Origin: VRUE01 sp963702575
GTDB lineage: Bacteria; Actinomycetota; Thermoleophilia; Solirubrobacterales; 70-9
DNA: 64,000 nt
NCBI GenBank assembly: GCA_963702575.1
Contig: CAVPCU010000005.1
Span: 248,001-312,000, forward strand
Reading direction: 5' to 3'
Within the stretch, counting starts at the first letter, position 1. Each line of letters begins with the position of its first letter. The position numbers were made by a program, and so were the translations under genes. Under the pieces are notes generated by a model that saw only the letters and a list, made by a program, of their open reading frames with translations, ran no database searches and was not told where the DNA came from. This document shows positions 19,010-26,827 of the stretch, in pieces.

Positions 19010-19713
19010 GAGCCGCGCTCGGGTTCGACACCGCGACCGACGACGTCGCCGTCGCCGTCCTGCGCGGCGAGGAGCCCCTCTACGAGTCGGCGGTGGGGCC
19101 GGCCGAGGGGAGCGGGCCGGCGCACGCCCGGGCGCTGCTCGGCGAGGTCGAGGCCGCGGTGGCGGCGGCCGGCGGCTGGGAGGAGATCGAGCGGATCGCG
19201 GTCGGCGCCGGGCCGGGATCGTTCACCGGCATCCGCGTCGGCATCGCCAGCGCGCAGGGCCTCGGCCTGGGCCGAGGCCTGCCCGTGACCGGCGTCTGCA
19301 CCCTCGACGCGCTCGCACGCGGCATGGCGGGCGCGGCCGGCGGGCGCGACCGCCTCGTCGTCACCGACGCCCGCCGGGGGGAGGCGTTCGCCGCGCTCTA
19401 CTCGGCGAACGGCGAGCGACTCTGGGGGCCCCTGGTGAGCAGTCCGGGAGGGCTCGCCGAGGCGGTTTCGGGGCTCGAGCGGGCGGCGCTGTGCGCGGGG
19501 TCGGGCGCGGTACGATTTCGACAGCAGTTGGCGAGCCCGAGCGTCGAGATCCCTGACGATGCCGAGCCCGTGCACAGGGTCGCCGCACGGCACGTCTGTG
19601 CGCTGGCGAGGGCCGGCGGGGGAGAGGCCTCCGGCTCCGTCGCACCCATCTACCTGAGGCCCCCCGATGCGAAACGTTGGCGTGAGCGAGGCACCGAGCG
19701 CAAAGCCGAGTGA
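19006..19713 (+). CDS. tsaB: tRNA t6A synthesis protein TsaB
   Basis: TsaB is the ASKHA-fold scaffold that pairs with TsaD. Motifs: the phosphate-1-like ALGFDTATDDVAVAVL and the family signature IAVGAGPGSFTGIRVGIASAQGLG, followed by LVVTDARRGEAFAALY. The TTG start overlaps the stop of the secreted-protein gene (TTGA). The C-terminus overlaps the rimI start by 47 nt. Confidence 0.92.
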   Translation: MRAALGFDTATDDVAVAVLRGEEPLYESAVGPAEGSGPAHARALLGEVEAAVAAAGGWEEIERIAVGAGPGSFTGIRVGIASAQGLGLGRGLPVTGVCTLDALARGMAGAAGGRDRLVVTDARRGEAFAALYSANGERLWGPLVSSPGGLAEAVSGLERAALCAGSGAVRFRQQLASPSVEIPDDAEPVHRVAARHVCALARAGGGEASGSVAPIYLRPPDAKRWRERGTERKAE

Positions 19714-20152
19714 TCCGATCGGCGAGCTGACGCTGCGGCGGCTCGCCTACAGCGACCTGCCGGCGGTGATCTCGATCGAGCGCCGCTCCTTCCCGGCGCC
19801 GTGGTCGCTGGCGATGTTCGTGCTCGAGCTCTCCAAGCCGTCCGGGATCTGCCTCGCCGCGAGCGTCGGCGAGGAGCTGCTCGGCTACCTCGTCTGCTCG
19901 CGCTACGACCGCGTCTGGCACCTGATGAACGTCGCCGTCGCGCCCGAGCGCCGCCGCCTTGGGGTCGCCAGCCGGCTGATCTCTCAGCTGATCGAGGAAG
20001 GGGGGCGCGAGTTGCCGTTCACGCTCGAGGTGCGGGTATCCAACCGCGACGCGATCGCGATGTACGAACGGCTCGGCTTCCGCTCGGCGGGCGTCCGCCC
20101 TCGCTACTACCAGGACAACGGCGAGGACGCCCTGATCATGTGGCTCGACTGA
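19667..20152 (+). CDS. rimI: RimI-type GNAT N-acetyltransferase
   Basis: The GNAT fold is clear: the acetyl-CoA loop region VAPERRRLGVASRLISQL and the RimI-type LEVRVSNRDAIAMYERLGFRSAGVRPRYY. RimI acetylates the N-terminal Ala of ribosomal protein S18 and is regularly found between tsaB and tsaD. ATG 19667 overlaps tsaB, and GTG 19682 is an alternative start. Confidence 0.9.
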   Translation: MRNVGVSEAPSAKPSDPIGELTLRRLAYSDLPAVISIERRSFPAPWSLAMFVLELSKPSGICLAASVGEELLGYLVCSRYDRVWHLMNVAVAPERRRLGVASRLISQLIEEGGRELPFTLEVRVSNRDAIAMYERLGFRSAGVRPRYYQDNGEDALIMWLD

Positions 20153-20159
20153 GGTCCCG

Positions 20160-21167
20160 TTGATCCTCGCGATAGAGACGTCGTGCGACGACACCTGCGC
20201 TGCGGTCCTCGACGGGGCCCGCATCCGCTCCAACGTGATCTCCTCCCAGGCCGCGGCCCACGCCGGCTTCGGCGGCATCGTCCCCGAGGTCGCCTCGCGC
20301 CAGCACCTCGAGCTGGCCGTTCCGGTGGTGCAGGCGGCGCTGGCGGAGGCGGGGGTGACCCTGGAGGAGGTGGAGGCCGTCGCGGTGACGACCCAGCCGG
20401 GCCTGATCGGCGCCCTGCTCGTCGGCCTCAGCACGGCCAAGGCGCTCGCCGCGGCGCGGGAGCTGCCGCTGATCCCGGTCGACCACCTGCAGGGGCACGT
20501 CGCCGCCAACTACCTCGAGCCCGGCCCGCTCGACCCGCCCTTCCTCTGCCTGATCGCCAGCGGCGGCCACACGCTGCTCGCCGGCGTGCACGAACACGGC
20601 GGCCACGAGGTTCTGGGCCAGACCCTCGACGACGCCGCCGGCGAGGCCTTCGACAAGGTCGCCCGCCTGCTCGGGCTGGGCTACCCCGGTGGCCCCGCGC
20701 TCGAGCGGCTGGCCGCGGGCGGCGACGCCGCGGCCTTCGAGATGCCGGTTGCGATGGCGCGCGACCCCGGCCTCGACTTCAGCTTCAGCGGGCTGAAGAC
20801 CGCGCTCGCCTACCTCTGCCGCGACCTCGGCCCCGAGCAGGTGGAGGAGCGCCGCGCCGACCTCGCCGCCTGCTTCCAGGCGGCCGCCGTCGGTCAGCTC
20901 ACCGCGAAACTGAAGCGGGCGCTGAAGCGCGGCCGGTGGGAGGCGGTCGCTCTCGGCGGCGGCGTCGCCGCCAACGGCACCCTGCGCGGCGCGGTCGCCG
21001 AGCTCTGCGAGGAGGCCGGTGTGCGGCTGAAGCTGGTCCCGGGGGAGCTCTGCACCGACAACGCGGCGATGATCGGCTCGGCGGCGCGCTTCGCGCCACG
21101 GCTGCCGTTCCCCGAGTACCTCTCCTTCGACGCCCGCCCGACCTCCCGCGCGCCTGTCCAGGCATGA
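20160..21167 (+). CDS. tsaD: tRNA N6-threonylcarbamoyl transferase TsaD
   Basis: TsaD transfers the threonylcarbamoyl group to A37 of ANN-decoding tRNAs. Visible: ILAIETSCDDTCAAVLDG, the metal-binding HAGFGGIVPEVASRQHLE (the H-x3-H region), IPVDHLQGH, LIASGGHTLL, FSFSGLKTA, and the C-terminal DNAAMIG. The 335-residue length is normal. The start is TTG 20160. Confidence 0.95.
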   Translation: MILAIETSCDDTCAAVLDGARIRSNVISSQAAAHAGFGGIVPEVASRQHLELAVPVVQAALAEAGVTLEEVEAVAVTTQPGLIGALLVGLSTAKALAAARELPLIPVDHLQGHVAANYLEPGPLDPPFLCLIASGGHTLLAGVHEHGGHEVLGQTLDDAAGEAFDKVARLLGLGYPGGPALERLAAGGDAAAFEMPVAMARDPGLDFSFSGLKTALAYLCRDLGPEQVEERRADLAACFQAAAVGQLTAKLKRALKRGRWEAVALGGGVAANGTLRGAVAELCEEAGVRLKLVPGELCTDNAAMIGSAARFAPRLPFPEYLSFDARPTSRAPVQA

Positions 21168-21439
21168 CCGAGGTCGTCCTCTACTCGCGGGCGGGCTGCC
21201 ACCTCTGCGAGCAGGCGCTCGGGGAGATCGTCTCCCTGCATGCCAAAGGCCGCGGTTTCGAGCTGCGCGAGGTCGACATCGAGAGCGACGAGTCGCTGCA
21301 CCGGAGCATGCTCGAGCGCATCCCGGTGGTCGAGGTCGACGGCGAGGTCGTCTCCGAGCTGGTCCTCGATCGCGCCGCTCTGCTGGCGCGGCTCGATACT
21401 GTGGCGGGCGATGATCGAGCAGGCGGTGGAGGAGCTTGA
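21164..21439 (+). CDS. Glutaredoxin-like thiol-redox protein
   Basis: The 91-residue thioredoxin-fold protein has an N-terminal CxxC site in YSRAGCHLCEQA, the cis-Pro region ERIPVVEVDGEVV and a final helix (VLDRAALLARL). It fits the DUF836/glutaredoxin-like group. Its ATG overlaps the tsaD stop and its end overlaps the rex start, so it is co-expressed with the NADH-sensing repressor. A role in redox balance is inferred. Confidence 0.85.
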   Translation: MTEVVLYSRAGCHLCEQALGEIVSLHAKGRGFELREVDIESDESLHRSMLERIPVVEVDGEVVSELVLDRAALLARLDTVAGDDRAGGGGA

Positions 21440-22082
21440 GGTGAGCGAGGAGCTCGTTGCCGACGGCGAGCGCCTCTCGCTCGGCGTGGCCGCGCGCCTC
21501 TCGCGCTACCTGCAGGTGCTGACCCAGGCGCGCAAGATGGGCCGCGAGACGATCTCCTCGCAGGAACTCTCCGACTACACCCACATCAACCCGACCCAGA
21601 TCCGCCGCGATCTCTCCGGCTTCGGCAAGTTCGGCAAGCGCGGCGTCGGCTACAACGTCGAGTCGCTGGTCGCCGAGATCCGCAAGATCCTGCGCACCTC
21701 CGGCCAGCACAACATCGCCCTCTTCGGTGCCGGCAACCTCGGCCAGGCGATCGCCAGCTCCGACATCTTCGCCGACCACGGTTTCCAGGTGGTCGCCGTG
21801 TTCGACGTCGACCCCGATGTGGTCGGCACAGAGGTGGGCAGCCTGCGGGTGCGCGACTTCGGCGAGATCGAGGACGTCGTTACCGAGCAGGAGATCGTCG
21901 TCGGCGTGCTCGCGGTGCCTGCCGCGGCGGCGCAGGCGGTCGCCGACCGGCTGGTCGATGCGGGGGTGAAGATCATCTTCAACTACTCCGAGCAGCTCCT
22001 GCAGGTGCCGCCGGAGGTCACCGTGCACACCTCGAGCCCCGCCGTCGACCTGCTCTACGCGCTCTACTTCTACCTGACCTAG
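21411..22082 (+). CDS. rex: Redox-sensing transcriptional repressor Rex
   Basis: Rex binds operator DNA when NADH is low and releases it when NADH/NAD+ rises. The N-terminal winged helix contains RLSRYLQVLTQARKMGRETISSQELSDYTHINPTQIRRDLSGFGKFGKRG. The Rossmann domain has the NADH loop IALFGAGNLGQAIA, and the C-terminal domain-swap helix ends SSPAVDLLYALYFYL. ATG 21411 lies inside the previous gene. No Rex box (TTGTGA-N6-TCACAA) was spotted nearby. Confidence 0.95.
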   Translation: MIEQAVEELEVSEELVADGERLSLGVAARLSRYLQVLTQARKMGRETISSQELSDYTHINPTQIRRDLSGFGKFGKRGVGYNVESLVAEIRKILRTSGQHNIALFGAGNLGQAIASSDIFADHGFQVVAVFDVDPDVVGTEVGSLRVRDFGEIEDVVTEQEIVVGVLAVPAAAAQAVADRLVDAGVKIIFNYSEQLLQVPPEVTVHTSSPAVDLLYALYFYLT

Positions 22083-22086
22083 CGCC

Positions 22087-23244
22087 TTGTCCCTGGATCT
22101 CGACCTCGCTCGGCAGAGATTCGAGTCCTCGACCGACTTCACGATCGGGCTGGAGGAGGAGTTCGCGATCCTCGACCCGGCGACGCTCGAGCTCAAGCAC
22201 CGCTTCGAGGACGTCTACGCTGCCTGCCAGCGCGACGAGGTGCTGGCGGACTCGGCGGCGGGCGAGCTGATCGCCTCGGAGATCGAGATCCGCTCCGGGC
22301 GGGCGCAGGACTTCGCCGAGGCGGTCGAGGCCCAGCGCGAGCGCCGCTCGCGCCTCTTCGACCTGATCGACGGCATGGGCCTGGCGCTGGGCGCGATGGG
22401 GACGCACCCCTGGGCGAGCTACCTCGACCAGCGGATCATCGACACGCCCCACTACAACCGACTGCGCAACGAACTCGGTTGGGTCGCGCAGCGCAACAAC
22501 ACCTGGAGCATGCACGTCCACATGGGGGTGCGCGGGGCCGACCGGGCGATCGCGGTCTGCGACCGGTTGCGTGAGCTGTTGCCGCTGCTGCTGGCCGTCT
22601 CGGCGAACTCGCCCTTCCTCGACCGCTGCGACACCGGCCTGCACACGGTGCGGACCGAGATCTTCACCCGCACCTTTCCCCGCTGCGGGATCCCCAGCCC
22701 GTTCGTCGATTGGCGGCGCTACGCGGACTTCGTCGCGATGCTGCAACGTACCGGCACCGTGGTCGAGTCGACGCAGCTGTGGTGGAGCGTGCGCCCGCAT
22801 CACCATTTCGGCACGGTCGAGGTGAGGATCTGCGACGCGCAGACCGGCGGCGATGAGTCCTTCGCCCTCGCCGGGCTGATCGCCGCCTGCATCGCACAGG
22901 CGGCGCTCGACTACGACGAGCGCGGCTACGAGGGCGCGCGGGCGCCGTTGAGCGACCGCGAGATCGAGGAGAACTTCTGGCGGGCGATCCGCTACGGCAT
23001 GGGGGGCAGGCTGATCGACTTCCGGCGCGGCGAGGAGATCGAGGCGCGGGCGGCGCTCGACGGCCTGCTGCGCTGGTGCGAGCCGGCCCGCTCACGGCTC
23101 GGCATCGAGGTCGCCCTTCCTGAGCGCAACGGCGCCCAGCGGGCGCGCGAAGCGCACGATGCCGGCGCCTCGATCGAGGACGTCTACCGCGAGGCGGTGG
23201 CCGAGACCCGCCGCACCTACACGGCGGCGCCCCAGACCGCCTGA
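22087..23244 (+). CDS. Carboxylate-amine ligase, glutamate-cysteine ligase 2 (YbdK) family
   Basis: The family couples Glu to an amine such as Cys using ATP. Motifs: FTIGLEEEFAILDP (metal and Glu site), NNTWSMHVHMGVRG, VSANSPFLDRCDTGLHTVRTEIF, and HHHFGTVEVRICDAQTG. The 385-residue length is typical. Position next to rex and a glutaredoxin-like gene suggests low-molecular-weight thiol or redox metabolism, though many members have unknown true substrates. It follows rex by 4 bases. Confidence 0.9.
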   Translation: MSLDLDLARQRFESSTDFTIGLEEEFAILDPATLELKHRFEDVYAACQRDEVLADSAAGELIASEIEIRSGRAQDFAEAVEAQRERRSRLFDLIDGMGLALGAMGTHPWASYLDQRIIDTPHYNRLRNELGWVAQRNNTWSMHVHMGVRGADRAIAVCDRLRELLPLLLAVSANSPFLDRCDTGLHTVRTEIFTRTFPRCGIPSPFVDWRRYADFVAMLQRTGTVVESTQLWWSVRPHHHFGTVEVRICDAQTGGDESFALAGLIAACIAQAALDYDERGYEGARAPLSDREIEENFWRAIRYGMGGRLIDFRRGEEIEARAALDGLLRWCEPARSRLGIEVALPERNGAQRAREAHDAGASIEDVYREAVAETRRTYTAAPQTA

Positions 23245-23268
23245 AAACGCGCTATCCGTGGCCGCATA

Positions 23269-23300
23269 TAGACTCCCGCGCCGCCAAATCCAGCGGAGGA
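23269..23300 (+). promoter_or_regulatory. -10 box and Shine-Dalgarno of hppA
   Basis: TAGACT (23269-23274) is followed by GGAGGA (23295-23300), which lies 7 nt before the TTG start at 23308. The ribosome-binding site decides this unusual start. Confidence 0.5.
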
Positions 23301-23307
23301 ATCGAAC

Positions 23308-25395
23308 TTGACCAGCTTCTTGACCGAATACGGAGTCGTCGTCGCGCTCGTCTGCGCCGGGGCGGCCGTTGTCTACGGACTGATCGTCACCCAGCGCCTG
23401 CTCGCGAAGTCCCCGGGCAACGAGCGCATGCAGGAAATCTCGGGCGCCGTGCAGGAAGGCGCCAAGGCCTACCTCAACCGCCAGTACACGATCATCGCCA
23501 CCGTCGCGGTGCCGATTGCGATCGTGCTCTGGCTGCTGCAGGACTACAAGACCGCGATCGGTTTCGTCATCGGGGGCACCCTCTCGGGCGCCACCGGGTT
23601 CATCGGGATGAACCTCTCGGTGCGCGCCAACTCTCGTGTCGCCGAGGCCGCCCGAGGCGGCGTCCCGCCAGCGCTCGACGTCGCCTTCAAAGGCGGCTCG
23701 GTCACCGGCCTGCTGGTCGTCGGCCTGGCGCTGCTCGGCGTCGCCGGCTACTTCGGCATCCTCGTGCTCACCGGCTCGAGCGACAAGGAGGCGGTCGACG
23801 CCCTCGTCGGGCTCGGCTTCGGCGGCTCGCTGATCTCGGTCTTCGCCCGGCTCGGCGGCGGCATCTTCACCAAGGCCGCCGACGTCGGCGCCGACCTGGT
23901 CGGCAAGGTCGAGGCCGGCATCCCCGAGGACGATCCCCGCAACCCGGCGGTGATCGCCGACAACGTCGGCGACAACGTCGGCGACTGCGCCGGCATGGCC
24001 GCCGACCTGTTCGAGACCTACGCGGTCACCTCGGTCGCCGTGATGCTGCTCGGCGTCCTCACCTTCACCGGCTCGGGCGGCGAATTCTCGCGCGAGGTGG
24101 CGATCTTCCCGCTGGTGATCGGCGGCGTCGCGATCATCGCCTCGATCGTCGGCGCGCTCTCGGTGCGGACCAAATCCGACCGGGTCGAGGGGGCCCTCTA
24201 CCAGGGCCTGATCATCTCCGGGATCCTCTCGATCGCGGCCTTCTACCCGATCACCCACTGGATGATGAGCGACCCGGTGCGGCTCGGCCTCAGCACCGCC
24301 GCGAAGACCATCACCACCACCGACCTCTGGCTCTGCGCGGTTATCGGCGTCGCCGTGACCGCGCTGCTCTTCGCGATTACCGAATTTTATACGTCGACCC
24401 GCTTCCGCCCGGTGAAGACGATCGCCAAGGCGTCGGAGACCGGTCACGCGACCAACATCATCCAGGGGCTGGCGCAGGGCTTCCAGTCCACCGCGGCGCC
24501 GGCGCTGGTGCTGGCGCTGGCGATCCTCGCCGCCAACGAGCTCGCCGGGATCTACGGCATCGGCATCGCCGTGATGGCCCAGCTCTCGCTCTGCGGCCTG
24601 ATCGTCGCCCTCGACGCCTTCGGGCCGATCACCGACAACGCCGGTGGCATCGCCGAGATGGCCGATCTCCCCGAGGAGGTCCGCAACGTCACCGATCCGC
24701 TCGACGCGGTCGGCAACACGACCAAGGCGGTGACCAAGGGCTACGCGATCGGCTCTGCCGCGCTGGCGGCCCTCGTGCTCTTCGCGGCGTTCAAGAGCGA
24801 ACTGGCCGGCCAAGCTCCTCCCGGCTTCGACCTGGGCAGCCTCTTCAACCTCTCATCGCCCGACGTGCTGATCGGGCTGATCATCGGCGGGATGATGGTC
24901 TACCTGTTCGCCGCGCTGGCGATCGAGGCGGTCGGCCGCGCCGGCGGCCAGGTGGTCGAACAGGTGCGCCAGCAGTTCCGCGATCACCCTGGGATCATGG
25001 AGGGAACCGAAAAACCCGAGTACGGGAAAACGGTCAGCATCGTCACCCTGGCGGCGCAGAAAGAGATGATCCTGCCGGCGCTGATCCCGATCGTGGTGCC
25101 GGTCGTCGTCGGCCTGCTCAGCGTCAACGCGCTCGGCGGCCTGCTGATCGGCGTGATCGTCGTCGGCCTCTTCGCCGCGGTCTCGATGACCGCTGGCGGC
25201 GGTGCCTGGGACAACGCCAAGAAGCTGATCGAGGACGGCGCCCACGGCGGCAAGGGCTCTCCGGCCCACGAAGCCTCGGTGACCGGCGACACGGTCGGCG
25301 ATCCCTACAAGGACACGGCGGGCCCGGCGATCAACCCGATGATCAAGGTGGCCAACATCGTCGCCATCCTGATCATCCCGATAGTTCACTTCTGA
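23308..25395 (+). CDS. hppA: Membrane-bound proton-translocating pyrophosphatase, K+-independent type
   Basis: The pump uses pyrophosphate hydrolysis to move protons. The 695-residue protein has about 16 membrane helices. The active site motifs are FTKAADVGADLVGKVEAGIPEDDPRNPAVIADNVGDNVGD (the first part holds the GG(G)xxTKAADVGADLVGK site) and GDTVGDPYKDTAGPAINP near the C-terminus. In GNTTKAVTKGYAIG the Lys and Thr at the diagnostic positions mark the K+-independent class (K+-dependent enzymes have Ala and Gly). The TTG start has a good ribosome-binding site. Confidence 0.96.
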   Translation: MTSFLTEYGVVVALVCAGAAVVYGLIVTQRLLAKSPGNERMQEISGAVQEGAKAYLNRQYTIIATVAVPIAIVLWLLQDYKTAIGFVIGGTLSGATGFIGMNLSVRANSRVAEAARGGVPPALDVAFKGGSVTGLLVVGLALLGVAGYFGILVLTGSSDKEAVDALVGLGFGGSLISVFARLGGGIFTKAADVGADLVGKVEAGIPEDDPRNPAVIADNVGDNVGDCAGMAADLFETYAVTSVAVMLLGVLTFTGSGGEFSREVAIFPLVIGGVAIIASIVGALSVRTKSDRVEGALYQGLIISGILSIAAFYPITHWMMSDPVRLGLSTAAKTITTTDLWLCAVIGVAVTALLFAITEFYTSTRFRPVKTIAKASETGHATNIIQGLAQGFQSTAAPALVLALAILAANELAGIYGIGIAVMAQLSLCGLIVALDAFGPITDNAGGIAEMADLPEEVRNVTDPLDAVGNTTKAVTKGYAIGSAALAALVLFAAFKSELAGQAPPGFDLGSLFNLSSPDVLIGLIIGGMMVYLFAALAIEAVGRAGGQVVEQVRQQFRDHPGIMEGTEKPEYGKTVSIVTLAAQKEMILPALIPIVVPVVVGLLSVNALGGLLIGVIVVGLFAAVSMTAGGGAWDNAKKLIEDGAHGGKGSPAHEASVTGDTVGDPYKDTAGPAINPMIKVANIVAILIIPIVHF

Positions 25396-25409
25396 GACTC
25401 GAGCGTGGG

Positions 25410-25522
25410 AGGGGTGTCGGATGCCCCTCCCCGCTCAACTTTTTCCGAAGACAGCTTGCGGTCGTCCGCCGATCTCGCCGCGGAAAAAGTACAAGCCGCG
25501 GGGAGGGGCACCCGACACCCCT
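25410..25522. repeat. Long imperfect palindromic element, copy B
   Basis: Outer arms 25410-25434 and 25498-25522 pair at 24 of 25 positions. Inner arms ACTTTTTCCG (25438-25447) and CGGAAAAAGT (25481-25490) pair perfectly and enclose 33 nt, the same distance as in copy A. The flanks CCGCTNAACTTTTT and AAAAAGTACAAG are also shared with copy A. It fills the gap between hppA and the next gene and ends 14 nt before that start. Confidence 0.78.
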
Positions 25523-25536
25523 TCTAGGGTTCGCCT

Positions 25537-26616
25537 ATGAGTGAGCAGCAGCCGATTAACGTTGGCGACTTCGAGCGTTTGGCTGCCGAGAAGCTGGAGG
25601 CGGGGGTGGCTGGGTATTTCTTCGGCGGGGCCGGGGATGAGGTGACGTTGCGGGAGAACGTCGAGGCTTGGTCGCGGTGGCGGTTGCGGCCGCGGGTGTT
25701 GGCCGGGCTCGACTCGTGGAGTACGCGGGCGGAGGTGCTCGGCGGGGAGGTCTCGATGCCGATCCTGGTGGCGCCGGTCGCCTACCAAGGGCTCGTCGAT
25801 CCCGGGGGGGAGGCGGCGATGGCGCGGGCTGCGGCCAAGGCGGGGACGGTGATGTGCCTCTCGACCCTGGCGACGATGCGGCCCCGTCCGGTCGCCGAGG
25901 CGGCGCCCGGCGGACGGCGCTGGTTCCAGCTCTACTGCTTTCGCGACGAGGTCGTCACCCGGGCGCTGGTCGAGGAGGCCTGCGAGTGCGACTACGAGGC
26001 GATCGTCGTCACCGTCGACGCGCCCCGCGGCGGCAACCGCGAGCGCGACCGGCGGACGGGGTTCGAGATCCCCGCGGAGGTGGGGGTGCCGAGCGTCGAA
26101 GCGGCGCTCGGCTCGGATCGGGCGGTGACGATCGAGGAGACCTTCGAGCTGATGCAGCCCGCCCTGACCTGGGAGTACCTGGGGGAGCTGGCGGCCGATT
26201 GTCGCGTCCCGATCCTGGTCAAGGGCGTCCTCACCGCCGAGGACGCCGCCCTCGCGGTCGAGCACGGGGCCGGCGGCGTCGTGGTCTCCAATCACGGCGG
26301 CCGTCAGCTCGACCGCTCGCCGGCGACCGCGGACGTGCTCGCCGAGGCGGTTGACGCCGTCGAGGGGCGCATCCCCGTCCTGGTCGACGGCGGGATCCGG
26401 CGCGGCGTCGACGTCGCGATCGCGCTGGCGCTCGGCGCCGACGCGGTCCTGGTGGGCCGCCCGGCGCTCTGGGGTCTCGCCGCCGGCGGTGAGGCCGGCG
26501 CCCGGCGTGTGCTCGAGCTTCTGCGCGAGGAGCTGGAGCTGACTCTGGCGCTCTGCGGCTGCGCCTCGCCGGCCGAGCTGAGCCGCGCCCACCTCCGCCG
26601 CGCACCCACAGCCTAG
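25537..26616 (+). CDS. FMN-dependent alpha-hydroxy-acid oxidase/dehydrogenase
   Basis: This family oxidises L-2-hydroxy acids such as lactate or glycolate to keto acids. Motifs: GYFFGGAGDEVTLREN (substrate Tyr region), PILVAPVAYQGLVDPGGE (FMN), the QLYCFRD substrate-side Tyr, LVKGVLTAEDAALAVEHGAGGVVVSNHGGRQLD with the active-site His-Gly-Gly-Arg, and PVLVDGGIRRGVDVAIALALGADAVLVGRP. The 359-residue length is normal. Whether the electron acceptor is O2 or a quinone cannot be told. Confidence 0.92.
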   Translation: MSEQQPINVGDFERLAAEKLEAGVAGYFFGGAGDEVTLRENVEAWSRWRLRPRVLAGLDSWSTRAEVLGGEVSMPILVAPVAYQGLVDPGGEAAMARAAAKAGTVMCLSTLATMRPRPVAEAAPGGRRWFQLYCFRDEVVTRALVEEACECDYEAIVVTVDAPRGGNRERDRRTGFEIPAEVGVPSVEAALGSDRAVTIEETFELMQPALTWEYLGELAADCRVPILVKGVLTAEDAALAVEHGAGGVVVSNHGGRQLDRSPATADVLAEAVDAVEGRIPVLVDGGIRRGVDVAIALALGADAVLVGRPALWGLAAGGEAGARRVLELLREELELTLALCGCASPAELSRAHLRRAPTA

Positions 26617-26619
26617 AAT
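26614..26619 (+). promoter_or_regulatory. -10 box, leaderless promoter of the 26627 operon
   Basis: TAGAAT ends 7 nt before the ATG at 26627 and overlaps the stop of the previous gene. Confidence 0.5.
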
Positions 26620-26626
26620 CGCCCGG

Positions 26627-26827
26627 ATGTACCACGGCTCGACCCGGGCGCTCTCGTTCGTCTTCCTCGTGCTCGGCGTCCTGATACTGGCGCGCACGCT
26701 GGCGGCCGGCGGCGGGCCGCTCTCGGTGGGGGTCCTCCTCGGCGTGGCCTTCGTCGCCGTTGGCGTGGCGCGCTTTTGGCTGAGCGGCTTCTTCCGCGGG
26801 CGGACCCGCGGTCGAGACCTTCCATGA
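26627..26827 (+). CDS. Small two-helix membrane protein
   Basis: The 66-residue protein has two membrane helices (about residues 8-25 and 33-53) and a basic C-terminus (FRGRTRGRDLP). No family is recognised. Its stop overlaps the start of the APC transporter (ATGA), so it could be a small subunit or stabiliser of that transporter, which is inferred only from coupling. Confidence 0.7.
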   Translation: MYHGSTRALSFVFLVLGVLILARTLAAGGGPLSVGVLLGVAFVAVGVARFWLSGFFRGRTRGRDLP